A stretch of DNA of 64,000 nt from Pontiella desulfatans (lineage in GTDB: Bacteria > Verrucomicrobiota > Kiritimatiellia > Kiritimatiellales > Pontiellaceae), in NCBI RefSeq assembly GCF_900890425.1, contig NZ_CAAHFG010000005.1, positions 310,001 through 374,000 of the forward strand, written 5' to 3'. Below the pieces are notes generated by a model. It was not told the origin of the DNA and did not search any database. It saw nothing but the letters and a program-made list of their open reading frames with translations. The position numbers and the translations under genes were made by a program. Shown here piece after piece: positions 8,302-17,008 of the stretch. Position 1 is the first letter of the stretch. Every line of letters begins with the position of its first letter.

Positions 8302-8913
8302 ATGTTGGAAATCATTTACCAGGACGAGGCATTTATTGCCGTGAACAAGCCGACGGGGATGCTGAGCGTACCGGGCAGGGGGCCGGACAAGCAGGATTGC
8401 TGCCTGGCGCGCGTGCAGGCGGAATTCCCCGAGGCGCTGATGGTGCATCGATTGGATATGGATACCTCCGGCCTGATGCTGTTTGCCCGTTCGCTGGAGG
8501 TGCAGCGGAATCTTTCCCTGCAATTCGAGAAGCGCGAGATTCATAAAACCTATGTGGCGATCGTGGAGGGCGTGATTGAAAAGGAGGTCGGCAGGATCGA
8601 TTTCCCGATGCGCAAGGATATGGAACAGCGCCTGCCGCCGAAACATATCGTGGATTGCGTGCGCGGCAAGAAGGCGGTCACCGAATGGCAGGTGCTGGAG
8701 CGGACGGCAACAACGACGCGCCTCGCGCTGTTTCCGCAGACCGGCCGCTCGCACCAGTTGCGCGTACACATGCAGAGCATCGGCCATCCCATCGTCGGCG
8801 ACAATATCTACGGCACCGCCGCCGAACGCCTCATGCTCCATGCCCAGTCGTTGGAGATGCGCCATCCGCTAACCGGCGAGCCGATCCGGCTGGAATGTCC
8901 CGCAACGTTTTAA
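8302..8913 (+). CDS. rluA: RluA-family RNA pseudouridine synthase
   Basis: Isomerises uridine to pseudouridine in RNA. The 203-residue protein lacks an S4 domain and opens with VNKPTGMLSVPGRGPDKQD, as RluA does (E. coli 219 residues). The catalytic aspartate is D52 in VHRLDMDTSGLMLFA; PQTGRSHQLRVHMQSIGHPIVGD is the conserved RNA-binding block. RluA modifies 23S rRNA U746 and tRNA U32 in E. coli, so that dual target is possible here. The ATG at 8302 is the first Met of the domain; no strong ribosome binding site is seen. Confidence 0.88.
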   Translation: MLEIIYQDEAFIAVNKPTGMLSVPGRGPDKQDCCLARVQAEFPEALMVHRLDMDTSGLMLFARSLEVQRNLSLQFEKREIHKTYVAIVEGVIEKEVGRIDFPMRKDMEQRLPPKHIVDCVRGKKAVTEWQVLERTATTTRLALFPQTGRSHQLRVHMQSIGHPIVGDNIYGTAAERLMLHAQSLEMRHPLTGEPIRLECPATF

Positions 8914-8916
8914 AGC

Positions 8917-8950
8917 AAAAAAGCGGCCCGGCATTGGTATGCCGGGCCGC
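8917..8950 (-). terminator. Intrinsic terminator for the leftward NTF2-like gene
   Basis: A perfect 12-base stem (8923-8934 with 8939-8950, GCGGCCCGGCAT/ATGCCGGGCCGC) with a four-base loop is followed on the minus strand by TTTTTTGC. On the plus strand no T-run follows, so it serves the leftward gene ending at 9054; rluA may share it as a weaker convergent stop. Confidence 0.8.
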
Positions 8951-9053
8951 ACGGTCAGCTCCTTTGGCGCTCTATTCAAGAATGCCCAGTTGGTAGAACT
9001 GTTGGTGGGTTCGGATTGGTGGACAATTTAGATCGCGTCCAGTTTTTGCTATC

Positions 9054-10175
9054 CTACTGGCCAGCAGCTTCGTTTGTTGCGGGCGGCGGGAGAGGACAGT
9101 CAAAGGCCGGATCCACAACACACCTGTAGGATACTCTGAACCCTTCCACCGCTTGGTCGAGCCCGGGGATGGTTGCCATGACGTCGGACTCGCTGTAATA
9201 GTCCCGCGAGTAGTACGTCTGTGTGCTCCAGTCACTGAACTTGAGAATCGACATACCCTTGGCACTGTAAGGTACGCCATTGAATTGTCCGACCATCGTC
9301 CACGTCGCCGTGTAGATGTCGCCGATCAGCATTTCGTCCTCGACCGTGGTGACCAGATCGGGCGAACTGGCAAAGAGTCGCGCGAAGAAGGGCACCAGCG
9401 TGTCGAAGCCATAAATATCGACGATCGGGTCATGATACTCGTAATCGTCGGCATAGTACGGGAGCAACGATTGCCAATTTGCGGCGTTGATCTCGACAAG
9501 CTCGCGGCCGATACTTAGACGGTCCCGGCGCAACTTGAGAAAGGAGCGGAAATTGCGGCTGTATTTCTTCGGCGCCGATGCATCGGCTAGCGGATGCATT
9601 TCGGGCTGGGAGTCGGTAGTGGCCAGTTCGATGGGGCAGTCGAAGGTTGGATCGACGGCGCACCGATAGTAGGTACGGAACCCCAGGATCGCTTGATCGA
9701 ATCCCGGGATATTGGACATAATGTCGCCTTCGGAGTAGTAGTCTCTCCAGTAGTAAACCTCCTTGGTCCAGCGCCGGAATTTGATAATTGAAATACCTTT
9801 AGCTTCATAGGGCACGCCGTTGAAGGAGCCGACCATCGTCCAGGTTGCCGAATACACGTCGCCCGCCAGAGTTTCGTCCTCAATCGTCGTGACAAGGTCT
9901 GGCGAACTGCCGTAGAGCCGTCCGAGGAACTGCGTCAGCATGTCGATACCGTAGACATCGACGATCGAATCATGATACTCGATATCTTCAGCGTAATATT
10001 GCAAAAGCGTAGTCCAATCGACATTCTGCACCTCGAGCATGCCGCGCCCGATCTCTAGTCGATCCTGGCGGAGTTGGTGCAGTTCACGCAACCTGCCTGC
10101 CTCCGCATCCTCAACAAAAGGAAAGAGTATGAACGTGCAAGCAAGCAATAAAGTTGTGTTGATGATTTTTTTCAT
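9054..10175 (-). CDS. Secreted protein with two tandem NTF2/SnoaL-like domains
   Basis: A signal peptide (MKKIINTTLLLACTFILFPFVEDAEA) is followed by two homologous domains, about residues 28-182 and 205-360. Matching blocks include DRLEIGRGMLEVQNVDW with DRLSIGRELVEINAANW, YYAEDIEYHDSIVDVYGID with YYADDYEYHDPIVDIYGFD, and GSFNGVPYEAKGISI with GQFNGVPYSAKGMSI. Each ends with a cysteine pair, YRC-VDP-FDCP. The YHD and nuclear-transport-factor-2-like pattern suggests a SnoaL-like ligand pocket; the substrate is unknown. AGGAGG lies 8 bases before the chosen ATG at 10175. This is a clear within-gene duplication. Confidence 0.72.
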   Translation of the reverse strand: MKKIINTTLLLACTFILFPFVEDAEAGRLRELHQLRQDRLEIGRGMLEVQNVDWTTLLQYYAEDIEYHDSIVDVYGIDMLTQFLGRLYGSSPDLVTTIEDETLAGDVYSATWTMVGSFNGVPYEAKGISIIKFRRWTKEVYYWRDYYSEGDIMSNIPGFDQAILGFRTYYRCAVDPTFDCPIELATTDSQPEMHPLADASAPKKYSRNFRSFLKLRRDRLSIGRELVEINAANWQSLLPYYADDYEYHDPIVDIYGFDTLVPFFARLFASSPDLVTTVEDEMLIGDIYTATWTMVGQFNGVPYSAKGMSILKFSDWSTQTYYSRDYYSESDVMATIPGLDQAVEGFRVSYRCVVDPAFDCPLPPPATNEAAGQ

Positions 10176-10209
10176 TTTGATCCTCCTAAGTTTGCATTCT
10201 AGTGGGTGA

Positions 10210-10464
10210 TTAAAGCATGTATTCCAAATGGATGGGTTCCCTGGGGCCGTCAAGCATCGCGGCCACGCATTTGGGTGTTTCATGCTGTAGCTTCATTAGG
10301 CCTTTGAGCTTGGAGATGAAAGAGCACATCCGCTCCAAGTATTGATTATGATTGAAATGCGGTAGGGCCTGGAATTTCCAGGCATCGCCTGACCGTTTGG
10401 ATTGTACGGCAGTCGACATAAATAGAACGCTCGCGATGAGCACGGTAAGTATTCGGTCTTTTAT
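10210..10464 (-). CDS. Small exported protein, possibly with an ATA start codon
   Basis: An open frame of 84 codons whose first residues, KDRILTVLIASVLFMSTAVQS, form a signal peptide. The best ribosome binding site (AGGAGG, 10472-10477) stands 7 bases before an ATA codon at 10464, the position a start should occupy; the first ATG in frame is well inside the hydrophobic core. The mature part contains two cysteines. It lies 34 bases upstream of the duplicated NTF2-like gene on the same strand and probably shares its transcript. No family recognised. Confidence 0.45.
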   Translation of the reverse strand: MKDRILTVLIASVLFMSTAVQSKRSGDAWKFQALPHFNHNQYLERMCSFISKLKGLMKLQHETPKCVAAMLDGPREPIHLEYML

Positions 10465-10700
10465 AGTTTTACCTCCTGTCGTTGATGTTTCAACCGAGCC
10501 GGCCAAACTACCCCAACCCGCCCGGTCTCAGGTGTTCTCTGCGTTTAAAACGCATGTCGTTGTATATAAAGAATGTCCGAATTAGTCAACCCTTAATAAG
10601 GGTTCGGGGGAAAAGGATTTTGTCTAAGAAAGCGACCCGGCGATGCAGTGAAGGCGGTTTGCGCTTGCAACCTGTTCCCCGTTCTGAAAAATCACGCTTT

Positions 10701-11594
10701 ATGAACGATTTACTTTATAAAGGCCATTTCAAGGGACTCGACATTGCCTTCACCTATGCGGTGACGACGCAGGCGGTGAACGAGTCCATCGTGCGGCACA
10801 ACTGCGACCCCGCGGCGGCCCATATCCTCGGGCGCGCCACCACCGGCGCGCTGCTGGCGGCGGCCATCCTGCCGGAGGGGCAGCGGCTCAATGCATGCTG
10901 GAAATACCAGGGCGCGCTCAAGACCATCGTGGCCGATGCCGGGCGGGACGGCTCCGTCCGTTCCTTGATTTCGCCGACCCAACTGGGCGATTTAAGCGAT
11001 GCCCACGACGGGCTCTATGGCGAGATGGGCGACCTCCAGGTGGTGGTCTCAACGGATGGGAAAATCGCCAACTCGGGCACGACGCCGGTTTCGCTGCACG
11101 ATGCCGTGGGCGATCTCGCCTACCACTATTGCATCTCCGACCAGGTGGAAACCGGCATGAGCGTGATGATCGGCTTCCAGCCGGATCCCGCCGCTCCCGT
11201 CAAGCTCTGCCAGGGCTGGATGATCCAGGCGTTGCCGGGCACCGACCTGGAGCGGTTCGACCGCATTCGCCACCACATGGACGACCGCGGATTCCGCGAG
11301 CTGCTCGGGCACGATAGCGCATCGGAACACTATTTCGAGCAGATTGCCCAGGCGCTGATCGGTGATGAAAAGGGATATGAAGGCATCCAGGTTGAATCCT
11401 GCCCCGCACCCAAGTTTGCATGCACCTGCAGCAAGCAAAAGATGACGGCCGTGCTGCGAAGCATCCCGATCCCCGACCGTATGACGATCGTCAAGCGCAA
11501 GGAGCCCGTCGGCATCAGCTGCCAGTTCTGCAACGAGCGCTACGAAATGAGCATCGAAGAATGCATCGTCGCCTGGAACCAGAAACCGGAATAA
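10701..11594 (+). CDS. hslO: Hsp33 redox-regulated chaperone
   Basis: Holdase chaperone activated by oxidative unfolding. The 297-residue protein has the Hsp33 N-terminal domain (GRATTGALLAAAILPEGQRLN; GLYGEMGDLQVVVSTDGKI) and the C-terminal redox switch CxC-X30-CxxC at C241, C243, C274 and C277 (ACTCSK and SCQFCNERY), which binds zinc when reduced. The ATG at 10701 begins the domain directly (MNDLLYKGHFKGLDIAF); in-frame codons upstream to 10482 are not part of the family. It fits the peroxide-defence theme of the window's left end. Confidence 0.92.
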   Translation: MNDLLYKGHFKGLDIAFTYAVTTQAVNESIVRHNCDPAAAHILGRATTGALLAAAILPEGQRLNACWKYQGALKTIVADAGRDGSVRSLISPTQLGDLSDAHDGLYGEMGDLQVVVSTDGKIANSGTTPVSLHDAVGDLAYHYCISDQVETGMSVMIGFQPDPAAPVKLCQGWMIQALPGTDLERFDRIRHHMDDRGFRELLGHDSASEHYFEQIAQALIGDEKGYEGIQVESCPAPKFACTCSKQKMTAVLRSIPIPDRMTIVKRKEPVGISCQFCNERYEMSIEECIVAWNQKPE

Positions 11595-11601
11595 ACATTT
11601 T

Positions 11602-11674
11602 CCCACAAAAGAACGCAAAGGTCGCGAAAGCCGTTGCATCAGGATTCTTTGAGGTCTTTGTGCTGTTTCGTGGC
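11602..11674. repeat. AACGCAAAG-type palindrome between hslO and sfsA
   Basis: The left arm 11602-11630 (CACAAAAGAACGCAAAGGTC...) and the right arm 11645-11674 (...GTCTTTGTGCTGTTTCGTGG) are imperfect reverse complements. Each arm is made of short GAACGCAAAG-like units. The sfsA start lies 12 bases after the right arm. Confidence 0.7.
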
Positions 11675-11685
11675 TAGAAAAACCC

Positions 11686-12378
11686 ATGGAATTGCCGCCC
11701 GTCATTTTTGGAACGTTGATCAAGCGCTATAAACGGTTTTTGGCCGATGTGGAATTGGACGACGGTTCAATTATTACCGCTCACTGTCCCAACACGGGGC
11801 GGATGACGACCTGCGCCGAACCGGGCTGGCGCGTGGCGCTTTCCGATAGCCAAAACCCGAAACGCAAATACCGCTACACCTGGGAGCTGGTTCACAACGG
11901 CGACTGCTGGATCTGCGTCAACACCGGCCGCGCCAACGAGATGGCCTTCGAGGCGGTTTCCAACAAGGTGATCCCGGAATTGGCCGGCTACGACGAAGTC
12001 CTGCGCGAGCAAACCTTCGGCAACAGCCGCTTCGACCTGCTGCTAAAGAGGGGCGACGACCTCTGCTACGTCGAGGTCAAGAACGTCACCCTGCTGGCGG
12101 ACGACGGCTGTTATGCCTTTCCCGACGCCGTCACCGAACGCGGCCGCAAGCACCTCAACGAATTGGTCGATGTCGTAAAAGCCGGCCACCGTGCCGCGAT
12201 GCTGTTCGTCATCCCGCGCTCAGACGGCACCACCTTCCGCGCCGCCCACGAAATCGACCCGCAATATGCCGACGCGCTTGAGCATGCCGCCAGTAATGGC
12301 GTTGAGGTGCACGCGTGGGGGGGCGAGGTCTCTCCTGGCGGTTTGAAGCTGGTTAAACCGGCTGAAATTATTTTTTAA
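11686..12378 (+). CDS. sfsA: SfsA family DNA/RNA nuclease-like protein
   Basis: The 230-residue protein matches SfsA over its whole length: an OB-fold N-terminal part (IKRYKRFLADVELDDGSIITAHCPNTGRMT) and a PD-(D/E)XK-like core (SRFDLLLKRGDDLCYVEVKNVTL). E. coli SfsA was named sugar fermentation stimulation protein and binds DNA; its cellular role is not settled. No Shine-Dalgarno is visible before the ATG, and the palindrome arm occupies the region just upstream. Confidence 0.9.
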   Translation: MELPPVIFGTLIKRYKRFLADVELDDGSIITAHCPNTGRMTTCAEPGWRVALSDSQNPKRKYRYTWELVHNGDCWICVNTGRANEMAFEAVSNKVIPELAGYDEVLREQTFGNSRFDLLLKRGDDLCYVEVKNVTLLADDGCYAFPDAVTERGRKHLNELVDVVKAGHRAAMLFVIPRSDGTTFRAAHEIDPQYADALEHAASNGVEVHAWGGEVSPGGLKLVKPAEIIF

Positions 12379-12456
12379 AAAGGTTCGTCACTTCGGCTTC
12401 TATCGATAAGGCTGATTTATGCGTGGAGCGCATTAGGTCAATAAATGGAGGGCACC

Positions 12457-15400
12457 ATGAACCAGAGCCGCAAGAAAACCGTCATTTCTCTTCTCGTTCT
12501 CTCCGTTGTTTGTGTTGGAACCATCCTGTTCTTCCAGAAACCCAATCAACAGGTAATAGGGGCCACGCCATCAACACCGACAACCATCCAAAATGGTGAA
12601 ATCATCCCGTCATCGGAGTGGGTGGATAAAGTGGCCAGCCTTGATAGGCAAGGGGATATTGAGTGGGCTAAAGCGCGTGGACGAATGATGCGCGCCCTGA
12701 TCCGGTCGAATCCAGAACAGGCCATCCTCGAAGCCTTGACGCTTTCCGAATGGAGCGCACTCCCGCCGGAAGTTCAGGCTCACGTTGAGCAACCCTTCAG
12801 TAGCATCGTCAATGTGGAGGTCATGGTTGCATGTGGTGCTGAAAGCAGCGAAACATCCATTTCCACCGAACTTCCAACCCTTGGAAACATGGAAACCTAT
12901 GTTTACGGCCACCGAAAGGAGATGGGCTCGAAAAACAGCATACCTGTTCAGGGTATCCGGGTTGGAAAGGTTGGCGCTTTGCGAGAAGAAATATTCCAAC
13001 CCCTGGAAAAACAGGATGAGCTGGCTGCACTGGAACTATACCCGGTAGTGACTGAAAAACCGGGCGGCCATGCGGTCGCCGCACTGGCCGGCGGAAAACT
13101 CTTCTACTTCAAGAGCCGTGCGGAACTCGAGGAGGCAAATACCCGCCTCGCGAATCTTGATAAATTGCCGTGCCCAGAGAGCGGGTCCGGCGCGCTTTTC
13201 CAGGATTTGGAAGCGGCTATGATTGGTGGTGAAATCGATTTCCAGGCGTTGGAAGAAATCGTAATGAAGGCGACCGCTGCTTGGACGGGAACGCCGCGCG
13301 ATATGTATGTGGTCATGGTGGATTTCCCCGACAACACCGGACAGCCGGCCGACCCGGTTACGTTCTCCAATTCGCTGAACACGACGGTGTCGCAGCAGAT
13401 TTGGGATATGTCATATGAAAAAACCCATATTGTGGCGACAGTGAATGCCAACACCTATCGAATGCCGAACGTGAGCAGCTATTATACAAACAAAACGGCC
13501 ACTCTTTTTACCGATGCTAGGGACCTTGCCATAGCAGGCGGCGCGGATCTATCTTCCTATGAAACGATCTGTGTGCTCTTCAAGAAAATTGACAGCATTT
13601 GGTGGGCGGGGCTGGCCAGCATTAATGGTGAACGGCTATGGCTGAACGGTACGACTAACACGGATGTCGTGATTCACGAACTGGGGCATAACTATGGATC
13701 CTATCACGCCTCCTTCTGGGAAGTGTCAGGTTTTGATCCCGTCGATCCCTCCGGCACACCTTATGAGTATGGCGATTTCATGGATATCATGGGCGGGGGC
13801 GATGCGCCGGAAGGCCACTTCAATGCGTGGCATAAAAATAGGATCAGTTGGTTCGATGCCGACAACTGGCAGTCGGTTTCCAACTCAGGCACCTATCGGG
13901 TTTATCGCTCCGACCATCGCCAGACCACCGGGCTGGTGCGCGGGTTGGAAATTGATAAGGGTGCCGGTGATTATTATTGGGTCGGGATTCGGCAGGAATA
14001 CGCCGACTACGAAACCTTCAGCCGCGGCGCCTATCTGCTCTGGAAGAAATCGGGCGACAGCCGCTCGTACCTGCTCGACACCAGCCCACAGTCGGTCGGA
14101 GGCGTATTAGATGGCGGGTTGGCGCTGGGGCAGACCTATTCCGATGCAGCTGCCGGAGTGCACATCACAGCTGTAGATCGCGGTGGACCAACCCCGAACG
14201 AGTGGTTGGATGTTGCGGTGAATCTCGGAACCTTCCCCGGCAATACGGTTCCGACCGCCTCGCTCAGTGCTCCATCAAATATTGCCGTGCAAACCAGTAC
14301 CCTGCTATCGGTATCCGCTTCCGATGCCGATGGCGATGAGCTGGCTTACTATTGGGACACCGGGGACGGACTCGTGAAACCCAATGCTGCTTCTATTTCA
14401 GCGGCCTGGCTGTCTGGAGGAACCAATACCATCAGTTGTGTGGTGTCTGATATGAAGGGCGGAACCAATCGTGTTTCCCAAACCGTCGTAGTTTCAAGTC
14501 CTCTTGAAAGTTGGACTAAACGCACCACCGGGACGACTGCGCAACTTAATGATATTGCCTACGGGAACGGGCGTCTGGTCGCCGTTGGGCGTGACTGGAA
14601 GATTGTTTATTCCGATGATGGGGTAAACTGGACTGTATTCACGTTTGGCTATCCCTATGCCCCCTATTTTGAAGGCGTAGTATTTGATGGTTCTCTATTC
14701 GTTGCGGTTGGGCTCGATTATGATGGCGCGGCCTGGGGAGCAGGAATCTACACATCGACCGATGGTGCAAGCTGGACGAGAAGATACACCGGCGGTTCGG
14801 CGCTGAATGATGTGGCTTTTGGAAATGGATCCTATGTTGCTGTTGGCGGAAGCGGAACAATTCTTCGTTCAACCGATGGGCTTAGCTGGAGTCCGGTGAC
14901 GTCTGGAACAACAACCGATTTGCGCGCGGTCGGCTATGGCGAAGGAACCTTTGTTGCGGTTGGCGATGCGGGAAACCTGACCCCGCATGTGGTACTGACC
15001 TCTACCGACGGGTCTTCCTGGTCGGATCAAAGCGCAGGTGTACAAATGTATGCCGGAAACTGGTTGTTTGCCGTGGAGTATTGCAACGACCGTTTTCTTG
15101 CCGGCGGTTGGAATTCGGAAATTTTCGGCTCAACCAATCAGGGCAGTTCATTTGATTATTACCTTTCCGGGGCGCTCGATCTGGAGAGCTTTGCCTTTGG
15201 AAATGGAAATTATTTCGCGGCCGGAAGGGATATCGGCAATTCGTACGCGGATATTAATCTGGTCTCGGTGGATGGTGAAAACTGGGTCGCATTGGCAACG
15301 CCGGACCAGGATGACCGCAATGCGGCGATCTATTATAACGGCACATTCATTACGGTCGGGGACAATGGATCAATCTGGCAGTCCGATAGCGTGGGTTCCA

Positions 15401-15783
15401 TTGATCCGGGATTTGCCATGTGGCAGCTGGAAAACGGCGCGGTGCTGGGGCTGAACCGCGACCCTCTCGACGACGCCGACTTCGACGGCCACTTGAACCT
15501 GGCTGAATATGCGATGGGAACCGGTGCTGCCGATGCGGGGTCGAAGCCTGCTTCGGTCATGTTGAACTCCGGAACCTATTTTCAGGTTTCATACGAACGC
15601 GATGGTATGAAGTCGGACATCGACTACGTGGTGGAACGCGGCGTCAACCTGGTTTCCAACGAGTGGAACTCGGCGGGTACTTTGGTGTTGGTAGACAATG
15701 AGACCAATCTCACCGCTCGATCCACCTACACGATGTCCTCGCAGACGAACGAGTTCATGCGGCTGAAGCTTGAGCTGAAGTAA
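12457..15783 (+). CDS. Large secreted zinc metalloprotease with Ig-like and propeller-type repeats
   Basis: The 1108-residue exported protein starts at the ATG after GGAGGG (12457). An N-terminal hydrophobic segment (residues 10-26) is the signal peptide or anchor. A metzincin-type zinc site HELGHNYGSYH (H407, E408, H411, H417) is followed by a likely Met-turn (FMDIMGGGD, about residues 443-451). Then come an Ig/PKD-like domain with SASDADGDELAYYW (about 590-690) and repeated units such as FGNGSYVAVGGSGTILRSTDGLSW typical of BNR/sialidase-like beta-propellers (about 690-985). The end has a dockerin/EF-hand-like DPLDDADFDGHLNLAEYAMGT and a beta-rich domain seen in PVC secreted enzymes. The substrate is unknown. 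Confidence 0.8.
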   Translation: MNQSRKKTVISLLVLSVVCVGTILFFQKPNQQVIGATPSTPTTIQNGEIIPSSEWVDKVASLDRQGDIEWAKARGRMMRALIRSNPEQAILEALTLSEWSALPPEVQAHVEQPFSSIVNVEVMVACGAESSETSISTELPTLGNMETYVYGHRKEMGSKNSIPVQGIRVGKVGALREEIFQPLEKQDELAALELYPVVTEKPGGHAVAALAGGKLFYFKSRAELEEANTRLANLDKLPCPESGSGALFQDLEAAMIGGEIDFQALEEIVMKATAAWTGTPRDMYVVMVDFPDNTGQPADPVTFSNSLNTTVSQQIWDMSYEKTHIVATVNANTYRMPNVSSYYTNKTATLFTDARDLAIAGGADLSSYETICVLFKKIDSIWWAGLASINGERLWLNGTTNTDVVIHELGHNYGSYHASFWEVSGFDPVDPSGTPYEYGDFMDIMGGGDAPEGHFNAWHKNRISWFDADNWQSVSNSGTYRVYRSDHRQTTGLVRGLEIDKGAGDYYWVGIRQEYADYETFSRGAYLLWKKSGDSRSYLLDTSPQSVGGVLDGGLALGQTYSDAAAGVHITAVDRGGPTPNEWLDVAVNLGTFPGNTVPTASLSAPSNIAVQTSTLLSVSASDADGDELAYYWDTGDGLVKPNAASISAAWLSGGTNTISCVVSDMKGGTNRVSQTVVVSSPLESWTKRTTGTTAQLNDIAYGNGRLVAVGRDWKIVYSDDGVNWTVFTFGYPYAPYFEGVVFDGSLFVAVGLDYDGAAWGAGIYTSTDGASWTRRYTGGSALNDVAFGNGSYVAVGGSGTILRSTDGLSWSPVTSGTTTDLRAVGYGEGTFVAVGDAGNLTPHVVLTSTDGSSWSDQSAGVQMYAGNWLFAVEYCNDRFLAGGWNSEIFGSTNQGSSFDYYLSGALDLESFAFGNGNYFAAGRDIGNSYADINLVSVDGENWVALATPDQDDRNAAIYYNGTFITVGDNGSIWQSDSVGSIDPGFAMWQLENGAVLGLNRDPLDDADFDGHLNLAEYAMGTGAADAGSKPASVMLNSGTYFQVSYERDGMKSDIDYVVERGVNLVSNEWNSAGTLVLVDNETNLTARSTYTMSSQTNEFMRLKLELK

Positions 15784-15803
15784 TCGGGAATCGGCATGGA
15801 AAA

Positions 15804-15840
15804 GCAGCGTGTGGAAAGAGGGAGGAGAACCACACGCTGC
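15804..15840. repeat. Hairpin after the metalloprotease gene
   Basis: A perfect 11-base stem GCAGCGTGTGG (15804-15814) with CCACACGCTGC (15830-15840) and a 15-base loop lies 21 bases after the stop. No T-run follows, so it may be a transcript 3' end stabiliser or a factor-dependent stop rather than a classic terminator. Confidence 0.5.
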
Positions 15841-15958
15841 CCAGGTGAAACCCAAACCGAGGTTTCGGTTCCAGTAAACGCCGGTAGGTGGTTTCTGTAT
15901 AGAAAAAAGTGTGGGAACCCATCGTTTAAACAACAGGATTGATTAGCAGGAAAAACGG

Positions 15959-16411
15959 ATGAAAACGGCCAAGGAATGGATCGGGGAATTGGGGTTGGCG
16001 CCGCATCCTGAAGGCGGGTGGTATCGGCGCGTCTATGAATCGGAGCTGAGGCTCGAAGGGGATTGCCCGGCCATGACGTCGATCCACTACCTGCTCGAAG
16101 GGGACGACTTTTCGGCCTTGCATCGGTTGAAGTCGGACGAGCAGTGGAATTTTTATGCCGGGGATCCGATCACGATTCATGAGATTGATCCCGATGGGGA
16201 ATATTGTTCCACCGTCTTGGGGAATGGCCAGTTCCAGCACGTGGTCGCGGCCGGCCATTGGTTTGGTGCAACGGTGGAGGGTGACTATGCGCTTGTTGGA
16301 TGCACGGTCGTTCCTGGCTTTGATTTCACTGAGTTTGAGATGCCGTCAAGGGATGTATTATTGGCGAAATTTCCCAATCAACATGAGTTGATTGTGCGTT
16401 TATCTCGTTGA
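15959..16411 (+). CDS. Cupin domain protein, DUF985 family
   Basis: The 150-residue single-domain cupin matches the DUF985/Cupin_5 pattern from the first residues: LGLAPHPEGGWYRRVYES, then TSIHYLLEGDDFSALHRLKSDEQWNFYAGDPITIHEI and GHWFGATVEGDYALVGCTVVPGFDF. Family structures are beta-barrels; the reaction is not established. The ATG is preceded by AGGAAAAACGG. Monocistronic, with no informative neighbour. Confidence 0.85.
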   Translation: MKTAKEWIGELGLAPHPEGGWYRRVYESELRLEGDCPAMTSIHYLLEGDDFSALHRLKSDEQWNFYAGDPITIHEIDPDGEYCSTVLGNGQFQHVVAAGHWFGATVEGDYALVGCTVVPGFDFTEFEMPSRDVLLAKFPNQHELIVRLSR

Positions 16412-16498
16412 AATCGAGTAATTTATATCGATCAAACCTGTTTGACAGACTTCATTCGCCCTCTAAAATCACATAACAGAAGCGAAAGGAGCATTCAT

Positions 16499-16972
16499 AT
16501 GCCATTTGATCAAACCAAAGACGTACTCAACCATGCCCGGAAGTTCCATCATAGGCTCAGCGAGTTTTATGAAGATCTAAAGGACTCCGCCGATATGGAG
16601 CGGACAAGGGCACTGCTCGATTATCTGAGTCGGCATGAGCAATATCTCGAGGATTGCCTTGAGGAGTTTCAGCAGGATGTCGATAAAAACGTACTGGATT
16701 CCTATTTCCAATATGGATCCGATGCATCGAAACTCAGTGGGATCAGCGACTTTGAAATCAAGGACGATATGGAGATTGAAGATGTGGTGGCCGCCGCGAT
16801 GCACTTTGATGCCTGCCTGATCAAATTTTATCGGGAAATTGCGCAGAAGGCCCACACCGCCAAGGTACGGGAAGTGTTCGAGAATCTGCTCGTGATGGAA
16901 GAACACGAGCAGATCGAGCTCAGCAAAACCACGTTGGAGCTTGGTTTGGTGGAAACCGGCCATCGGGAATAG
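16499..16972 (+). CDS. Ferritin-like helical-bundle protein
   Basis: The 157-residue all-helical protein has regularly spaced Glu and His residues in a four-helix pattern: FHHRLSEFYEDL (about 16-27), YLSRHEQYLEDCLEEF (42-57), HFDACLIKFYREIA (102-115) and NLLVMEEHEQIELSK (128-142). The ExxH-type motifs in helices 2 and 4 suggest a rubrerythrin/ferritin-like di-iron site; assignment rests on pattern only. Start at 16499, preceded by AAAGGAG. It lies 36 bases before the gamma-carbonic anhydrase gene on the same strand. Confidence 0.6.
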   Translation: MPFDQTKDVLNHARKFHHRLSEFYEDLKDSADMERTRALLDYLSRHEQYLEDCLEEFQQDVDKNVLDSYFQYGSDASKLSGISDFEIKDDMEIEDVVAAAMHFDACLIKFYREIAQKAHTAKVREVFENLLVMEEHEQIELSKTTLELGLVETGHRE

Positions 16973-17008
16973 GTTCCATCTGGCGAAAACTTCGCTACAC
17001 TGCGCGAC

